Source of the DNA: Plantago major | Taxonomy: Eukaryota; Streptophyta; Magnoliopsida; Lamiales; Plantaginaceae | DNA length: 64,000 bases | Reading direction: 5' to 3' | Assembly: GCA_026545765.1 (NCBI GenBank) | Contig: CM048842.1 | Location: 70,669,871-70,733,870 of the forward strand | Part shown: positions 42,827 to 54,002 of the stretch, piece by piece | Layout of the letters: each line of letters opens with the position of its first letter | Numbering within the stretch: the first letter of the stretch is position 1 | The notes under the pieces: model-generated | Database searches by the model: none | Told to the model about the DNA's origin: nothing | Seen by the model: only the letters and a program-made list of their open reading frames with translations | Translations under genes and position numbers: made by a program

Positions 42827-44508
42827 TCAAACTTCTACAGTACCTTTTACATATCTCAATATTTTCATAGCAATGTTGTAGTGTGATTGCGTTGAATTTG
42901 TCTGAAATCTAGCACACACTCCAACTGCATATTGAATATCAGGTCTACTTGCAGTGAGGTACAGTAGAGAACCAATCAATTTCCTATACTTGTTTTCTTC
43001 AACACTCTTGTCAGATTCAGTATAGGTCATTTTGGTTCCAATGCTCATTGGTATCTTAGCATTCTTTTCAGAAGGCTTTAGATTAAACTTATTGAGCATG
43101 TCCTTTGCATACTTTGTTTGACTAATGAATATTCCATCATTGAGTTGCTTGACTTGCAGCCCTAGGAAGTAATTCAATTCTTCCATCATGCTCATCTCGA
43201 ATTTACATTTCATGAGTTCAGCAAAGTCTTCACAAAGTTGCTTGTCTTTAGATACAAATATAATGTCATCAACATATACTTGAACTAAAAGTAGTTTCCC
43301 ATCATGGTTCAATGTGAAGAGTGTTTTATCAATATCTCCTTTCTTGAAACCACTGTCTAGTAGGTATCTGGCCAATGTATCATACCATGCTCTTGGAGCT
43401 TGTTTCAGCCCATACAGAGCTTTCTGAAGCTTATAGACCATCCTACTTTCTGAGGAAACTTCAAAACCTGGTGGTTGCTCAACATAGACTTCCTCAACAA
43501 GTTCACCATTTAGGAATGCGCTCTTGACATCCATTTGATAAACTGTAAAGTCATTATGAGCTGCAAAGGCTAGAAAGAGTCTAATTGCATCCAATCTTGC
43601 AACTGGTGCATAAGATTCATCAAAATCTAGTCCTTCGGTCTGGATGAATCCCTTGGCAACCAACCTAGCCTTGTTTCTGATTATTTCACCAGACTCATTC
43701 ATTTTTTTTCTGAAAACCCACTTGGTTCCGATTACAGATATTCCGTTAACAAATGGAACCAGTTTTCAGACTTTGTTTCTCTCAAATTGATCCAACTCTT
43801 CTTGCATTGCAGAGATCCAATCTTGATCCTTTAATGCTTCTTATATAGTCTTTGGTTCAATGTTTGAGATGAAACATCCATAGAGACAATTTGCATTTTC
43901 ATCGATTGCTCTTCTAGTTCTAACTCCTTGGTCTATGGGACCAATCACATCCTTTGCAGGATGATTTCTTATCCATTTCATAATGGGTTTTGAACTAGTA
44001 GAATCAATATCATTTTGAATTGAATGTGAATCAATATGATCTTGATGAGATACTTGTGCAGTATCAGATATATCTGACACATGGGAAATGCCATGGATAT
44101 CTGACACTTTTTCAGTGTTAGAGATATTTGGAACTTGCATTTCAGCAGTCTCATTTTCAGATACGTACCTCTTCATGATGAAGGTTCTCAGAAACATGTT
44201 CCATTTCTGGAGTTCTCACAGGAAATTCTTCATCATGTCTTAGAGTCATCTGGTTGTTACTAAGCATAGGTTGCTTTTCATCATCAGACTCATCCTCTAT
44301 ATGAATGATAGAATTGTTTCCTTTTGAGGATCCTTTTTCAGAATCTTTGATCAATAGTTCTTTGAACTTATCTGAGAGATCATCATTCAAGAGTACTTTC
44401 TTGTTTCCTTCATAGAATACTACATGAACAGATTTTTCGATCTTTTGCGTTCTTTTGTTGTAGATTCTGTAGGCTTTGCTATTCAGAGAATAGCCAAGAA
44501 ATACTCCT
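42827..44508 (-). pseudogene. pol: copia element B reverse transcriptase and integrase-RT linker
   Basis: RT is open from 43702 to 42827: [57 protein letters not shown], active site [45 protein letters not shown]. Upstream, 43703-44508 holds the RT N-terminus and acidic linker in pieces (44197-43841 and 44390-44157) with stops and shifts. It lies between the integrase and RNase H of the same pol. Confidence 0.88.
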
Positions 44509-45372
44509 TCATGCCTTTGGTTGAAATGTTCTCAAGTATTCTTTTCCATTGTTAAGAACGAAACATCTGCAACCAAACACCCTTAGATGTTTGATATTAG
44601 GGGATCTACCAATGAAAAGCTCGTAAGGAGTTTTGTCATGGTGTTTGTTAATCAGACATCTATTTTGAGTGTAGCATGCAATGTTTACAGCTTCAACCCA
44701 ATAGATTTCACTTATTTCAGTGTCTGCAAGCATTGTTCTTGCTGCTTCTTTCAGGGTCCTATTCTTTCTTTCAGCAACACCATTTTGTTGTGGTGTCCTT
44801 ACAGAAGATAGTTGATGTTGTATACCTTTACAGGTACAAAACTCTTTGATGTACTGGTTCACAAACTCAGTACCATGGTCTATTCTGATTACAGATACCT
44901 TGTCATTTTTCATGACTTCGAGCTTATTCAGCAAGTTAGGTATCTCAACCCTTGCATCAGATTTGTGTTTGAGAAAGACAACCCAAGTGAATCTTGAGTA
45001 GTCATCAACAACAACCAGACCATACTTCTTTCCTGCATAACTAGTTACTGAGGATTCAAACAAATCCATATGTAACATTTGCAGTGGCCTTTCACTTGAA
45101 TGTCTAGTTTTAGACTTGAAAGATGTTTTGGATTGTTTTCCCATTTGGCAAGCTGAGCATACACCTTCTTTTCTATATGCCATTTTGGGTAAACCAACCA
45201 CCAACTCTTTCTTGGCTAGCTTATTCAGAGTTTTGAAATTCAAGTGACTCATTCTTTTATGCCATAGCCAATTTTCTTCAATGTGGCCAGATTGACTCAC
45301 CATGAGACATTCTTCAGTTGTGGCAGATGCCCAATCAGCAACATAAAGATTTCCTTTATGCCTTGCAACCAA
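44509..45372 (-). pseudogene. pol: copia element B GAG-pre-integrase and integrase
   Basis: The zinc-binding region is WHKRMSHLNFKTLNKLAKKELV ... CSACQMGKQSKTSF. The catalytic triad is complete in one frame: Asp in LHMDLFESS, Asp in IRIDHGTEFVN, Glu in QQNGVAERKNRTLKEAAR. The end is [30 protein letters not shown]. The frame is lost at about 44509 by a small shift after FQPKA. As an isolated domain it appears catalytically intact. Confidence 0.9.
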
Positions 45373-45378
45373 GACTGT

Positions 45379-45693
45379 CTACTTTGACTCATTGTCAATC
45401 ACTTTACATAGTTCTGACTTGATCTTGACAGTGTACCCTTTGTCTACTAGTTGACTCATGCTTAGAAGATTATATTTCAATCCATTTACATGTAGTACTT
45501 CAGAGATTGTAAGGGCTCCAAACTTCAGATTGCCAAATCCTATGGTTGGATTTTCATCTCCTCCAGCAAACTTGATAATTGGTCCATCATTGCACTTTTT
45601 GTAGTCAATCAGATTTGCTTTGTCTCCTGTCATGTGCTTCCCACATCCACTATCAAAATTCCACTTTGAATTAGCCTTTAGAGTGTTCTGCAC
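45379..45693 (-). pseudogene. pol: copia element B protease
   Basis: The catalytic motif is WNFDSGCGKHMTGD. The domain continues through IKFAGGDENPTIGFGNLKFG and LKYNLLSMSQLVDKGYTVK to a TAG at 45379, which replaces the codon (Gln in element A) before TVLVxR, so the stop is a point change. It is in the same frame as the gag C-terminus, separated by the TAA at 45712-45714. Confidence 0.85.
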
Positions 45694-45711
45694 AAAACAG
45701 GAAACAGGAGA

Positions 45712-48217
45712 TTAGGTTCTCATACCAACAATGGAACCGTCTGGACTAAAAAATCTTCCAGTAGGAATCCATTTTTGAATGAATTTCTTAGGAACATTCT
45801 TTTGTCTAACAGGAACATAAGGAGGAATTCTAATTAAATGATTAGTATCATTGTTGTTAAGAACTACTTTCTTCCTTGGTGTGTTCCTTGGTGCTCCATT
45901 TGATGCTTTCAAATACCTGTCAGATTTCTGAGTCTGCTTCTCAGCAAACTTAGCTTTCCTTGCCAGATTTCTTCTAGCCCTGGCATTCAGATTTTTAGTG
46001 GCTTGATTCATCTTCCACTTATGATAATTGATGTGAGCAATTCTAGCCTTTAACCATCGTTCTTGCTCCTGTTTGTATTCATGAGCAAGTTGCTTCCCGA
46101 TGGATTTATAGCCAATACCATTCCGAGCACCTGATGCCATCTGAGATCTCTTCTCAGCAGCTTTGCTAGTCTCTGGATAGTCTATTTTCTTTCCAGAAAA
46201 TGTGACATAGAAGAATTTGTCAGCTCCTGCAATTCTTCCTTTTTGAGAGACATAGCACTGTGGGTGATTATACTTTTCAGTGTTATGTTTCTTTTCAGAG
46301 ACATGCCCAACAGTTTTCCTTTGGACTTGTTTTTCCCACAAAGGCTTAGTTGCAACTGCCTTTCCTTTGTCAACAACCTTAGCTTTCTGACCGATACTGT
46401 AGGTTGTTTGGGAACCACCTTGCTGAGTACTGACAAATGTTCTTCTTTCATCACTCTTATTCAAAGTGGTAGAACTATATGTCTGTGTGTCCAGCCCAAG
46501 TCCTCTCTTTTCTGAAGGATCTCTTAAATAAGATTGTACTTCAGTAAGAGTGTCACTAGCTTTGGCATAAGATTGAATAGATAATTCTTTCTTTTTGAGT
46601 TCCTTATTTTCAGAAAGAAGATCTTCACATTTCTTTTGAAGATTAGCCATTGCTTCTTTATGTGACTTTTCAGTCTCAGATATCTGAGCCTTGAGAAATG
46701 CATTTTCAGCATCCTTTTTCTCAGATATCTTGATTAATTGAGAATTTTCCTTTACAAGAAAATTCATTTCTTCTTCAAGGTTTTCGGCTCTAGTTCGGAC
46801 CATTAGAAATTCTCTTTCGTAGAGATCAAGTTCTTTTCTGAGATTTTCCAGATCTTTGATTCCTTCTTCATCACTTTCATAAGTATAACAGCAAGTATGT
46901 GTTACCTCATCAGCCATTAGACAAGGTTCAATGTTGGAGATATCTGGAAAGATTTCTTCAGCCATTCCACACACTTCTTTCTTCTTTTGACCAAAGTCAA
47001 TTACTTCATGAGAAACACCGCACATTTCTGGGGAAGGCAGTGTGGAATCATCTGAATCTTCATCCTCAGAATCAGACTCAATATCTAGAGCATCCAGTTG
47101 GATTTGAATCTTTTTCCTTTCTTCAGTGAGCATAGCTCTCGACTTCTTTGAAGATTCTTCATCTTTCTTGTCACTGTCTTTAGTTTGTTGAAGGCGGGCA
47201 ATCCTTCTTGAAATGACCAGGTTTCGACAATAGAAGCAGATATCGTTCCGATTTCGCTTCCTCGATTGATGCTTTCTGAAATGGCTTGTTCGTGAGCTTT
47301 GCATATTTTTGTCTTGGTGATAGTTTGAGCCTAGATGCTTTTGACTTCTCTTTGGCTTTTCTTCTCTCAATTTCTCGACTGACATATTTACCCATTTGCT
47401 TTACAGCAAGCGCATCCTCAGTCACTTCCTTGCTTTTCTTCTTTTCAGAAGTTCCTTGAGCAACTAGAGCAACATTCTGCAACTTTTCAGTTGTTTGTTC
47501 TCTTTGAGTTGTCTCATAGTCAACAGTGGCAAGGTGAGAGAAAAGTTCCACAGGAGTGATATCTGGCATTCCTTGGTTAAAGTAGAAAAACTTTGTGTAC
47601 TCCCAGTTATGATTTAGACTCCTCACAATAGTCTTAATTTTTTCTGACTGGGTATATCTATTACTTTCGCCAAGTGCAGCCATGTCACTCATAAGTGTTG
47701 TAAACCGAAAATCTAGTTCTTCAAGAGTCTCTGTGGGACCTTGTTTAAAGTTTTGGAATTTGAGCTTCAAAACTTCGAACTTATTTTCCTTTGTTTTCTC
47801 AGTGCCGGCACAGATTTCTTCAATCAGTTGCCAGGCCACTTTCGCCGTTTTTGAACCCCACAGTTTACACTGTATGTGCTCTGGAGTAGAACGTATGATG
47901 ATATTACGAGCCTGACCATCCAGTCGATTTCTCTTGGCATCTTCCGATGTCCAGAGCTCTCTGGGCTTTGGTTCGTAAATAACTTGACTGGCAGGTCTCC
48001 CACTGGTTGACGCATCTGTCTGTGAAGACCCATCGCTTTGTTCTCTGTCTCTACCATTAGAAACCTCTATGACTTGCTTGAGTTGTTGAATGACTATTGG
48101 GCCATTCTTTATCACGTCGATCATTTCGTCACTGATGGCTTCTAGGTGGAGCATCATGTTGTTCTTCCATTTCTCATAATTCTCTGGCTTGAGAATTGGG
48201 GCGTCACTTAAAGACAT
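45712..48217 (-). pseudogene. gag: copia element B gag (UBN2-type) with coiled-coil C-terminus
   Basis: ATG at 48217 (MSLSDAPILKPENYEKWKNN). The UBN2-type core spans 48217-47300 (RELWTSEDAKRNRLDGQARN, KLWGSKTAKVAWQLIEEICAG, GPTETLEELDFRFTTLMSDM). The CCHC knuckle is split by a frameshift near 47200-47330: ICFYCR is in one frame and KPGHFKKDC in the other. The remaining frame to 45712 has an acidic region, a long coiled coil (LENLRKELDLYEREFLMVRTRAENLEEEM onward), and a basic, RNA-binding-like tail. It ends in TAA at 45712-45714, a stop shared with element A. Confidence 0.87.
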
Positions 48218-48321
48218 CCTGCAGCAAACACACTAAACAAACAAATCAAGTGTAGGTGAAAAGCAGTTAGTGGGCACTTATCTGGGATCTAGGTTCAGTG
48301 CAGAAGGCTTGGGAACCTCCT

Positions 48322-48333
48322 GCTCTGATACCA
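48322..48333 (-). other. primer-binding site, initiator tRNA-Met, element B
   Basis: TGGTATCAGAGC on the minus strand, two bases from the 5' LTR. Confidence 0.92.
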
Positions 48334-48335
48334 CT

Positions 48336-49946
48336 TGTTGGTCCAGATAACGGCAAAGTAAAAGACTAGAGGGGGGGTGAATAGTCTTTTAAAACTTTTG
48401 TCGATAAACACAGTTTCTCAGATATCTGTGAAGATATCTGATACTTAATTTCAGAGAGCGGAAGACTTTTCTGTGATAAGTGCACGTGCTCAGCAAGATA
48501 AGTGTAAATACTTTGCAAGATAAATAAATCAAGTAATAAACTGCAGAAAGTAAATAACACAAGTCTTTTTATAGTGGTATCTGAAGGTGGCGTAATCCTT
48601 CAACTAATCCACTTCGGCCTTTCTCAGACCTAGAATCCACTAAGACAGATAATTGAGGTAACCTTACAAGTATCTTCTCTTGATTCCTAAATACACTAGG
48701 TTCCCAACCAAGTATTCCCCCTGAGTTATTCCCCGGCTTTCACAACCAAGTACTTCCTGTACTCAGAAACCTTTTGAGCTATTCCTTAGCTTCCCAAGCT
48801 AAGTACTTCATGTGCTCAGTAACCTTGGAGTTATTCCTTACTTTTCCCAAACTAAGTACTTCCTGTACTCCACGCCAAATATGGTGTTGGTTTTAGGTTT
48901 GTTTGTCAGGTGAGCTTCTTTAATAACTTATTCAGATAGCTCTATGTATGGTATCTTGTTCTTTACTGACCCAAGTCTATGATAAGTGTTCAAGAGAATG
49001 AATCTCAGATTATGAAATCTTAGTTCAACTCTTTCACAAATAACAATGCTTATTAAGGATCAGGACACTTAGAACTTTTGTGCTACTTAGAATCCAGAGC
49101 TTTGGTCGCAACAGAAAGCTTGAAGGTAAGTAGTATGCTTGAGAGAGCTTGTGTGAGAGTATTAGTTTTGTATTCAGTGTTCTAAGAGTGTGTGTTCTCA
49201 AGCAGTCTAAGTGTTGATATTTATAGATGAATTTGAGTGCCGTTTGAATAGTATCCGTTAGGCTTAAATCAAATTCAAACTATTGATATCTGTATAATCT
49301 TTATGTGAGTTTGTCTTCTTTTTCAGAAGCTACCGTTTTTGTTCAGACATCTCTGTCCGCACATTTAATGCATTGTACTATACTTTGTCCTGTAGTGCCA
49401 ACGGAACTATGCATTGTATCAGAGATCTTTATATTATCGGATTTCTCTGAAGCTTTGCACATCCTTTTCAAGAGATTATCACAACTCCAGATACCACTTG
49501 TTGAAACAACTTTGTTATAATATTTTTTTTTTCAGAAACATAGTTTATGTCCAAGGTATCTGAGTGTAGATATCTGTGGGCACTTTCCTCGTTTCAGAAA
49601 CTACTTATTCTCAGATATCTTTTGCAACACTTGTGTTTCGAAACACTTGTTTCTTCAAGATATCTGGACATAGGTATCTGAAAAACCTTTGTCTTCAGCA
49701 ATCTTGTGCAATCTTCAAGTCTTCAAAATTGTTGAACTTTTCCTGCTGGATGTCTTCTTCTTGGTCTTCTTCATAAAATAAAAATTACATTTCAAGACCT
49801 AACATCCTATACAAGATTTGCTAGACTATCATACTTATGAGTTTCCTCTCTTACAGTGTTCAAGTGAACTAAGAGTACTAATCACCTTTCTGAGCTAAGA
49901 TAAGTCATTAGGTTGCTGATCAAAATCTAAACAGATATTCCTAACA
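48336..49946 (-). repeat. 5' LTR of copia element B
   Basis: 1611 bp, TGTTGG ... CTAACA. It is shorter than its partner mainly because of one deletion near 48930-48950. The promoter TATA (minus, CTATAAATA) is at 49218-49226. Confidence 0.93.
49218..49226 (-). promoter_or_regulatory. TATA box of element B 5' LTR
   Basis: CTATAAATA on the minus strand, same position and context as in element A. It would drive gag-pol of B. Confidence 0.65.
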
Positions 49947-49951
49947 GCTGT
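49947..49951. repeat. target-site duplication of copia element B (right copy)
   Basis: GCTGT, identical to 33819-33823. Confidence 0.95.
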
Positions 49952-50549
49952 AATGAAGGCACGTTCACTTGTGCAATCCTCTCATATATGGCCGATGACG
50001 CTGATGGCTCCTAAGTTCCCTACCAGGCTATTATACAAGGAGATTCGAGGTACCAAACATGATGTCAAATGGAAGAAGTTTTGGTTCGGAAACAAGGCAA
50101 GGCCTCGAGCTATGTTCTGTACCTGGATGGCTCTCCATGAGCGCTTGGCAACCCGAGACAAGATCCGCAGATGGGACCCTGGCATTGACCCATCCTGCAT
50201 GTTACGTCATAGCGAAACCCAACAACACTTATTTTTCGAATGTCCCTATACGAATCGTATCTGGGGCCGGGTGATGAAATGGCTACATATCAACCGTACA
50301 CCCCACGGCTGGAGCATGGAATTGGATGTGATGTGCAGGCGCTTCGGGGGCAAACATTGGAAAGCAAAGCTCTTGAAAAGCGCCTTTGCGGAAACAATTT
50401 ATGTCGTTTGGATGGAAAGGAATGCGGTCTACTTCCAGAAGCAACCCGCAAATCAACACCTTGAGAAGAAAATTATAGATACTTTAATTACTAGAGCTTG
50501 GACTGATCCCCGATTGCGGGCACATTGTGCACGTTTAATGTTAGCTTGA
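49952..50549 (+). pseudogene. LINE ORF2 C-terminal part with zf-RVT-type domain
   Basis: Continues ORF2 after copia B: VMKARSLVQSS, then WKKFWFGNKARPRAMFCTWMALHERLATRDKI, then CMLRHSETQQHLFFECPYTNRIW, the Cys/His pattern of the zf-RVT domain of plant LINEs. It ends LMLA with TGA at 50547-50549. No internal stop, so the part downstream of the copia insertion is intact. Confidence 0.88.
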
Positions 50550-50682
50550 TAGATTAGCATTTTACCTTGTCTCTACTAGTCATTTAGAGTATTCTGGATA
50601 CTTTGTCTGGATCCTTGGATCGGCGTGTACTTAACTGATTGAAAGGAAATAAAAGTTTAATGTTCGTTCCAAAAAAAAAAAA
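50550..50682 (+). other. LINE 3' UTR and poly-A tail
   Basis: A short AT-rich 3' UTR, then an A run starting at 50671 that merges with the A-rich target duplication. Confidence 0.85.
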
Positions 50683-50698
50683 AAAACCATAACAATAG
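50683..50698. repeat. target-site duplication of LINE (right copy)
   Basis: AAAACCATAACAATAG, identical to 29478-29493. Confidence 0.9.
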
Positions 50699-51016
50699 CA
50701 CCATTTTCGTTATGAATGACATTTCCAACACTAACACAAAAACACAATTGAAATCCTACCAATCAGCAATTAAACCACCAATTCAATTCACCCGCAATAT
50801 TTGACAAAACCAAAATCATCATAATACAGAAACTAGGAAGCCACGGGGTTTGACAAATACACAGTCAGAATGCATTTCTTCCTCATTGCTTCTTCTTCCG
50901 TACTCTTGCTTCTAGAACGCATTTCTTCCTCCTCAAGCTCTCTCTACCTGGAAACAAATAAACAACCCACCGAGATGAGGCGATCCTTCCTTTCATGAAG
51001 AATAATTCACGGTTCG
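50699..51016. other. sequence between LINE and F-box-like fragment
   Basis: About 320 bp, CT-rich in its second half. No gene or repeat recognised. Confidence 0.4.
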
Positions 51017-51248
51017 TTCTCATCACTCTCGAAATCCTGCAAAGGAGGATCAGAAGACATCCAATCTGTTTTCGATTACACCAATTTGGACCCTAAACCT
51101 TGTAATTTCGTTGCCGAAACTAATGATTTCGGATCGGAATCCGATTCCTGGGCAGGAATGCTACCGGAGTTATTGGCGGAGTAATCGAGCGTGTGGAAGC
51201 AAGGATCAATGGCCGCAGAGAGGCTGAATGTCGTCTCCTGCGCTTGTG
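51017..51248 (+). pseudogene. F-box-like gene fragment, resembles tubby-like F-box proteins
   Basis: One frame reads SSLSKSCKGGSEDIQSVFDY ... SDSWAGMLPELLAE and then stops (51182-51184). An overlapping frame continues VIERVEARINGRRE. W-x-x-[ML]-P-E-L-L-x-x-V-I-x-R-V-E is the start of the F-box as seen in plant tubby-like F-box proteins, and a later frame gives LNVVSCAC, the next conserved block. F-box proteins recruit substrates to SCF ubiquitin ligases; here only this short, frameshifted piece exists, with no tubby domain after it. It could be a captured exon. Confidence 0.35.
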
Positions 51249-51485
51249 ATTGAAGGAGAGATTCACTGGTTTGTAGAGATGGTTTGTAAAGAGAGAATGA
51301 GGTGTGGTGTAGAGAGAGAAATATGGTTGAGTGGTGTGAATTTTATGCAATATTATGTTGTTTATTTGGTATATTTATATAAAAATTATTGACCGGTTTG
51401 TAATGTCTCTGACTGAATATTTATTGTAAAAACTGAATTTTTCTAATATATAAAAAAACCTTCCCTTTTATTATACTTACTCTAA
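51245..51485 (+). repeat. LTR-like fragment homologous to the 3' LTR at 57717-58019
   Basis: Shares a long stretch with 57806-58015 (ATGGTTGAGTGG, TATTTATATAAAA, AAACTGAATTTT, CTTCCCTTTTA, TATACTTACTCT), same orientation, with many differences. No TG start or PBS is visible, so it is a piece rather than a full LTR. Confidence 0.55.
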
Positions 51486-52759
51486 AATTTTCATAAGAAA
51501 GCTTCAGAAACTCGGTGTTACATGCACAAGGTGGAATGGAATCCATGAAAGTGCAGAGACCAATTGTGAATGGTGTATTAGGATTCTTCAAATGTGTATT
51601 TCACATATTTGAACCAAGACATTCTTCGTTGCTATCGTTTTTGCAAATTTAACTTTATATATTTCGTGGATCACAGATATAGATGGGTTTATCCACATCC
51701 ACACGATTTTATCTGCAATCCGATCCACTAAGAACGGACTGGATAGTGGATAGGCTTTTCCTCCCATTTCTACGAATATCCGTTCAAATGAATCAGATTG
51801 GATCGAATCCGATCCATTGAACAGCCCACATTCTACTACTGATAAAATATGATAGCCAGTACATTACATCAACAAACTTGGAGTAGTTTTATGGAATTAA
51901 GTAGGTCTAATACTGAAGCAGTACCAATCAACTAGTGCTTCATAATAAAAGTGAGCACCAAATAGCCAATCATCACAGCAAACGATATCCGCCTCTCCCT
52001 CTTCAATTTCATGATTACTTCTTCCTTCTTCCTCTCCAACTTCATGATTTTCCTCTCAAACTCATATTTCACGTCAAGTTGTATTGGCGTACTGAATACA
52101 TCCTGGAACTAACAAGAAACGAGGAGTTAGCAATTCAGAAAAGAATGAGAAGAAAATCAACTCACCTAGGATTTTGTGTATTGGTCACTTATTGTGACAA
52201 GATTTCATTAAGAATTTTACCAGTATTTTTTATTTGTGCAGACATATGACAAATAACGTTTGATCCCCTTGAAATTGTTCATATCTTCTTATTGGACACC
52301 CTCCCAAGTTGTTTATTTATGCGATTGAAACACGCACAAAATGAAATCCTAGCAAACCAGATTGTAAAATATTGACTTTTACACTTAATACATTATTATT
52401 CAGTGTTTGCTAGGGTTTCAGTTTCCTTGAATTATTGTTAACACCTAGCAAACCCAAGAAAAATTGAAATTTTACCCTCCACAATTAATTGTCCATGTTC
52501 AAAAAGTGTTACTTTTACATCCCCTAGGGTTGAATTTGGAAGTACAGTATTTATTATGACATCATGTAAACAAATTTATGACTTCATATTTTCTTTCCGG
52601 GGTAATTGTGCTGATATCATTAATTAATTTGTCTATAAACTACGGAAAAAAGTGTTAGGAAACACCAACGACATGGGGTTGCAAAAATAAAAAACTAACA
52701 AAACCTGCATTTTTTCATTATTTCATCATTATCGAAGGGGTGCCTTTGTAAAAAACCAT

Positions 52760-52761
<2 letters not shown>
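51486..52761. other. intergenic AT-rich sequence with GGATCC-like repeat debris
   Basis: No supported gene. 51660-51830 has the ATCCGATCC/GGATTGGATCG style of low-complexity non-autonomous repeats. The remainder is AT-rich. Confidence 0.4.

Positions 52762-52811
<50 letters not shown>
52762..52811. repeat. (ATT)n microsatellite
   Basis: About 16 perfect ATT units, followed by imperfect AT-rich sequence. Confidence 0.95.
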
Positions 52812-52812
<1 letters not shown>

Positions 52813-52818
52813 TTATTC

Positions 52819-53962
52819 TTATAATAATAACAAAAAGTGTAAGTCTCCTAAGAGACGGTATCTAGATAATTTATTAAGACACGAACCTATATTTTCAAGA
52901 AAATCATCGATGTTATTAATCAAAACGTTTATGTCCTCAAAGTAACTCATTTTGTTAACAACATAAGCGTTTTCATTACTAACATGGATGATTTTATTGG
53001 ATGATTTTATTGATAAGAAGCTGTGTAACTAGAACCAAAGTAAAAAAAAAAGAATTTTTTTAATAATATGCACTACATGCAGCAAATTTAGATATACCTC
53101 TTTTGCCAATTCAGGAGACATTGATGGTTGTGGCTTGAAGTCAGAACGTGAAGAAAATGAGGCGATATAGTCCTGAATGGAAACATAAAACCAAGTTATT
53201 GGGGCAAAAAACAAACAAGCACCAAGAAACTCATGATCCACAAATAATACAGGAGAAGAACCAAACAAACAACCACGTATCATAAACAACCGAAATCACT
53301 GTAAATCACACTCACCTTTATAATTTTGTCACCTTCATAGTATTCGTCATCATCACCATCACTTTCTTCTTCTCCTCCATCTCCTTCTACTTTTTCATTT
53401 CCCACAGCAGCTTCTTTTTCAGAAGCATCATCTATGAAAGTTTTTCCGGACTAATTTGCAAGTTAAGCAGCAATACAGAAAAGTAAAACATTAACAGAGA
53501 AATTAAGGAGAAAGCTGAGGATTGAAAACAAATGCAACATTATCCAAGTATACAACATACCTGCATGGCAAAAAGTTGAAGAGGCAGAAAAAAAAAACAC
53601 ACAGGCGGCAAAGGATTCTCTGCAAACAATGTCAACAAAGACATTAATTGTTGAGGGAGAAGGATCAAGAACAGCTAAGGCATCAATTAGCAAACATCAA
53701 TGGAACATAGTTAACTTTCGTAGTTAACTATAGATGATTCTAAATTAAGATGCTACAAGAGATATATATGACGATTTACAACTCCAATTAAGATGCTATA
53801 TATACACACACATTGTTTCTTTTCAATAAAAATAGTGAGATGATACCGAGGCATGGAATTAAGTAGAACATAGTTAACTTTTGTAGTTAACTGAAGATGA
53901 TTCTAACTTAAGAGACTCTAACTTAAATTTATCAAAAGTTAGATTACGGTAGTTGTTTCCAT

Positions 53963-54002
<40 letters not shown>

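Larger units (their letters stand above)
33824..49946 (-). mobile_element. Ty1/copia retrotransposon B, SIRE/Maximus-like, minus strand, 16.1 kb
   Basis: The LTRs are 33824-35474 and 48336-49946. An iMet PBS at 48322-48333 and a PPT at 35475-35489 give minus-strand orientation. Gene order is the same as element A: gag, protease, integrase, RT, RNase H, 28-bp repeats, spliced accessory gene. Many domains are intact or broken by single changes, so B is better preserved than A. It belongs to the same family but a visibly different subgroup (LTR sequence and length differ). The GCTGT target duplication sits inside LINE ORF2. Confidence 0.93.
29494..50682 (+). mobile_element. plant L1-type LINE, full length about 5.1 kb, interrupted by copia element B
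   Basis: A 16-bp target duplication flanks an element with ORF1 (29568-31081), ORF2 (31075-33823 continuing at 49952-50549), a short 3' UTR and a poly-A run (about 50670-50682). Both ends are intact, so it looks full length. ORF1 has DUF4283-type features. ORF2 has an apurinic-type endonuclease, an RT and a zf-RVT-type C-terminus, the usual plant L1 order. Copia B (33824-49946) sits in ORF2. A few stops and frameshifts make it inactive. Confidence 0.92.

Noticed and set aside
45676..45714. A 38-nt intron at the copia B gag-protease junction (GTATGAG ... TTGTGCAG)
   Set aside because: Too short for a plant intron, its length would shift the frame, and element A lacks the GT donor. Only the acceptor-like sequence is mentioned.
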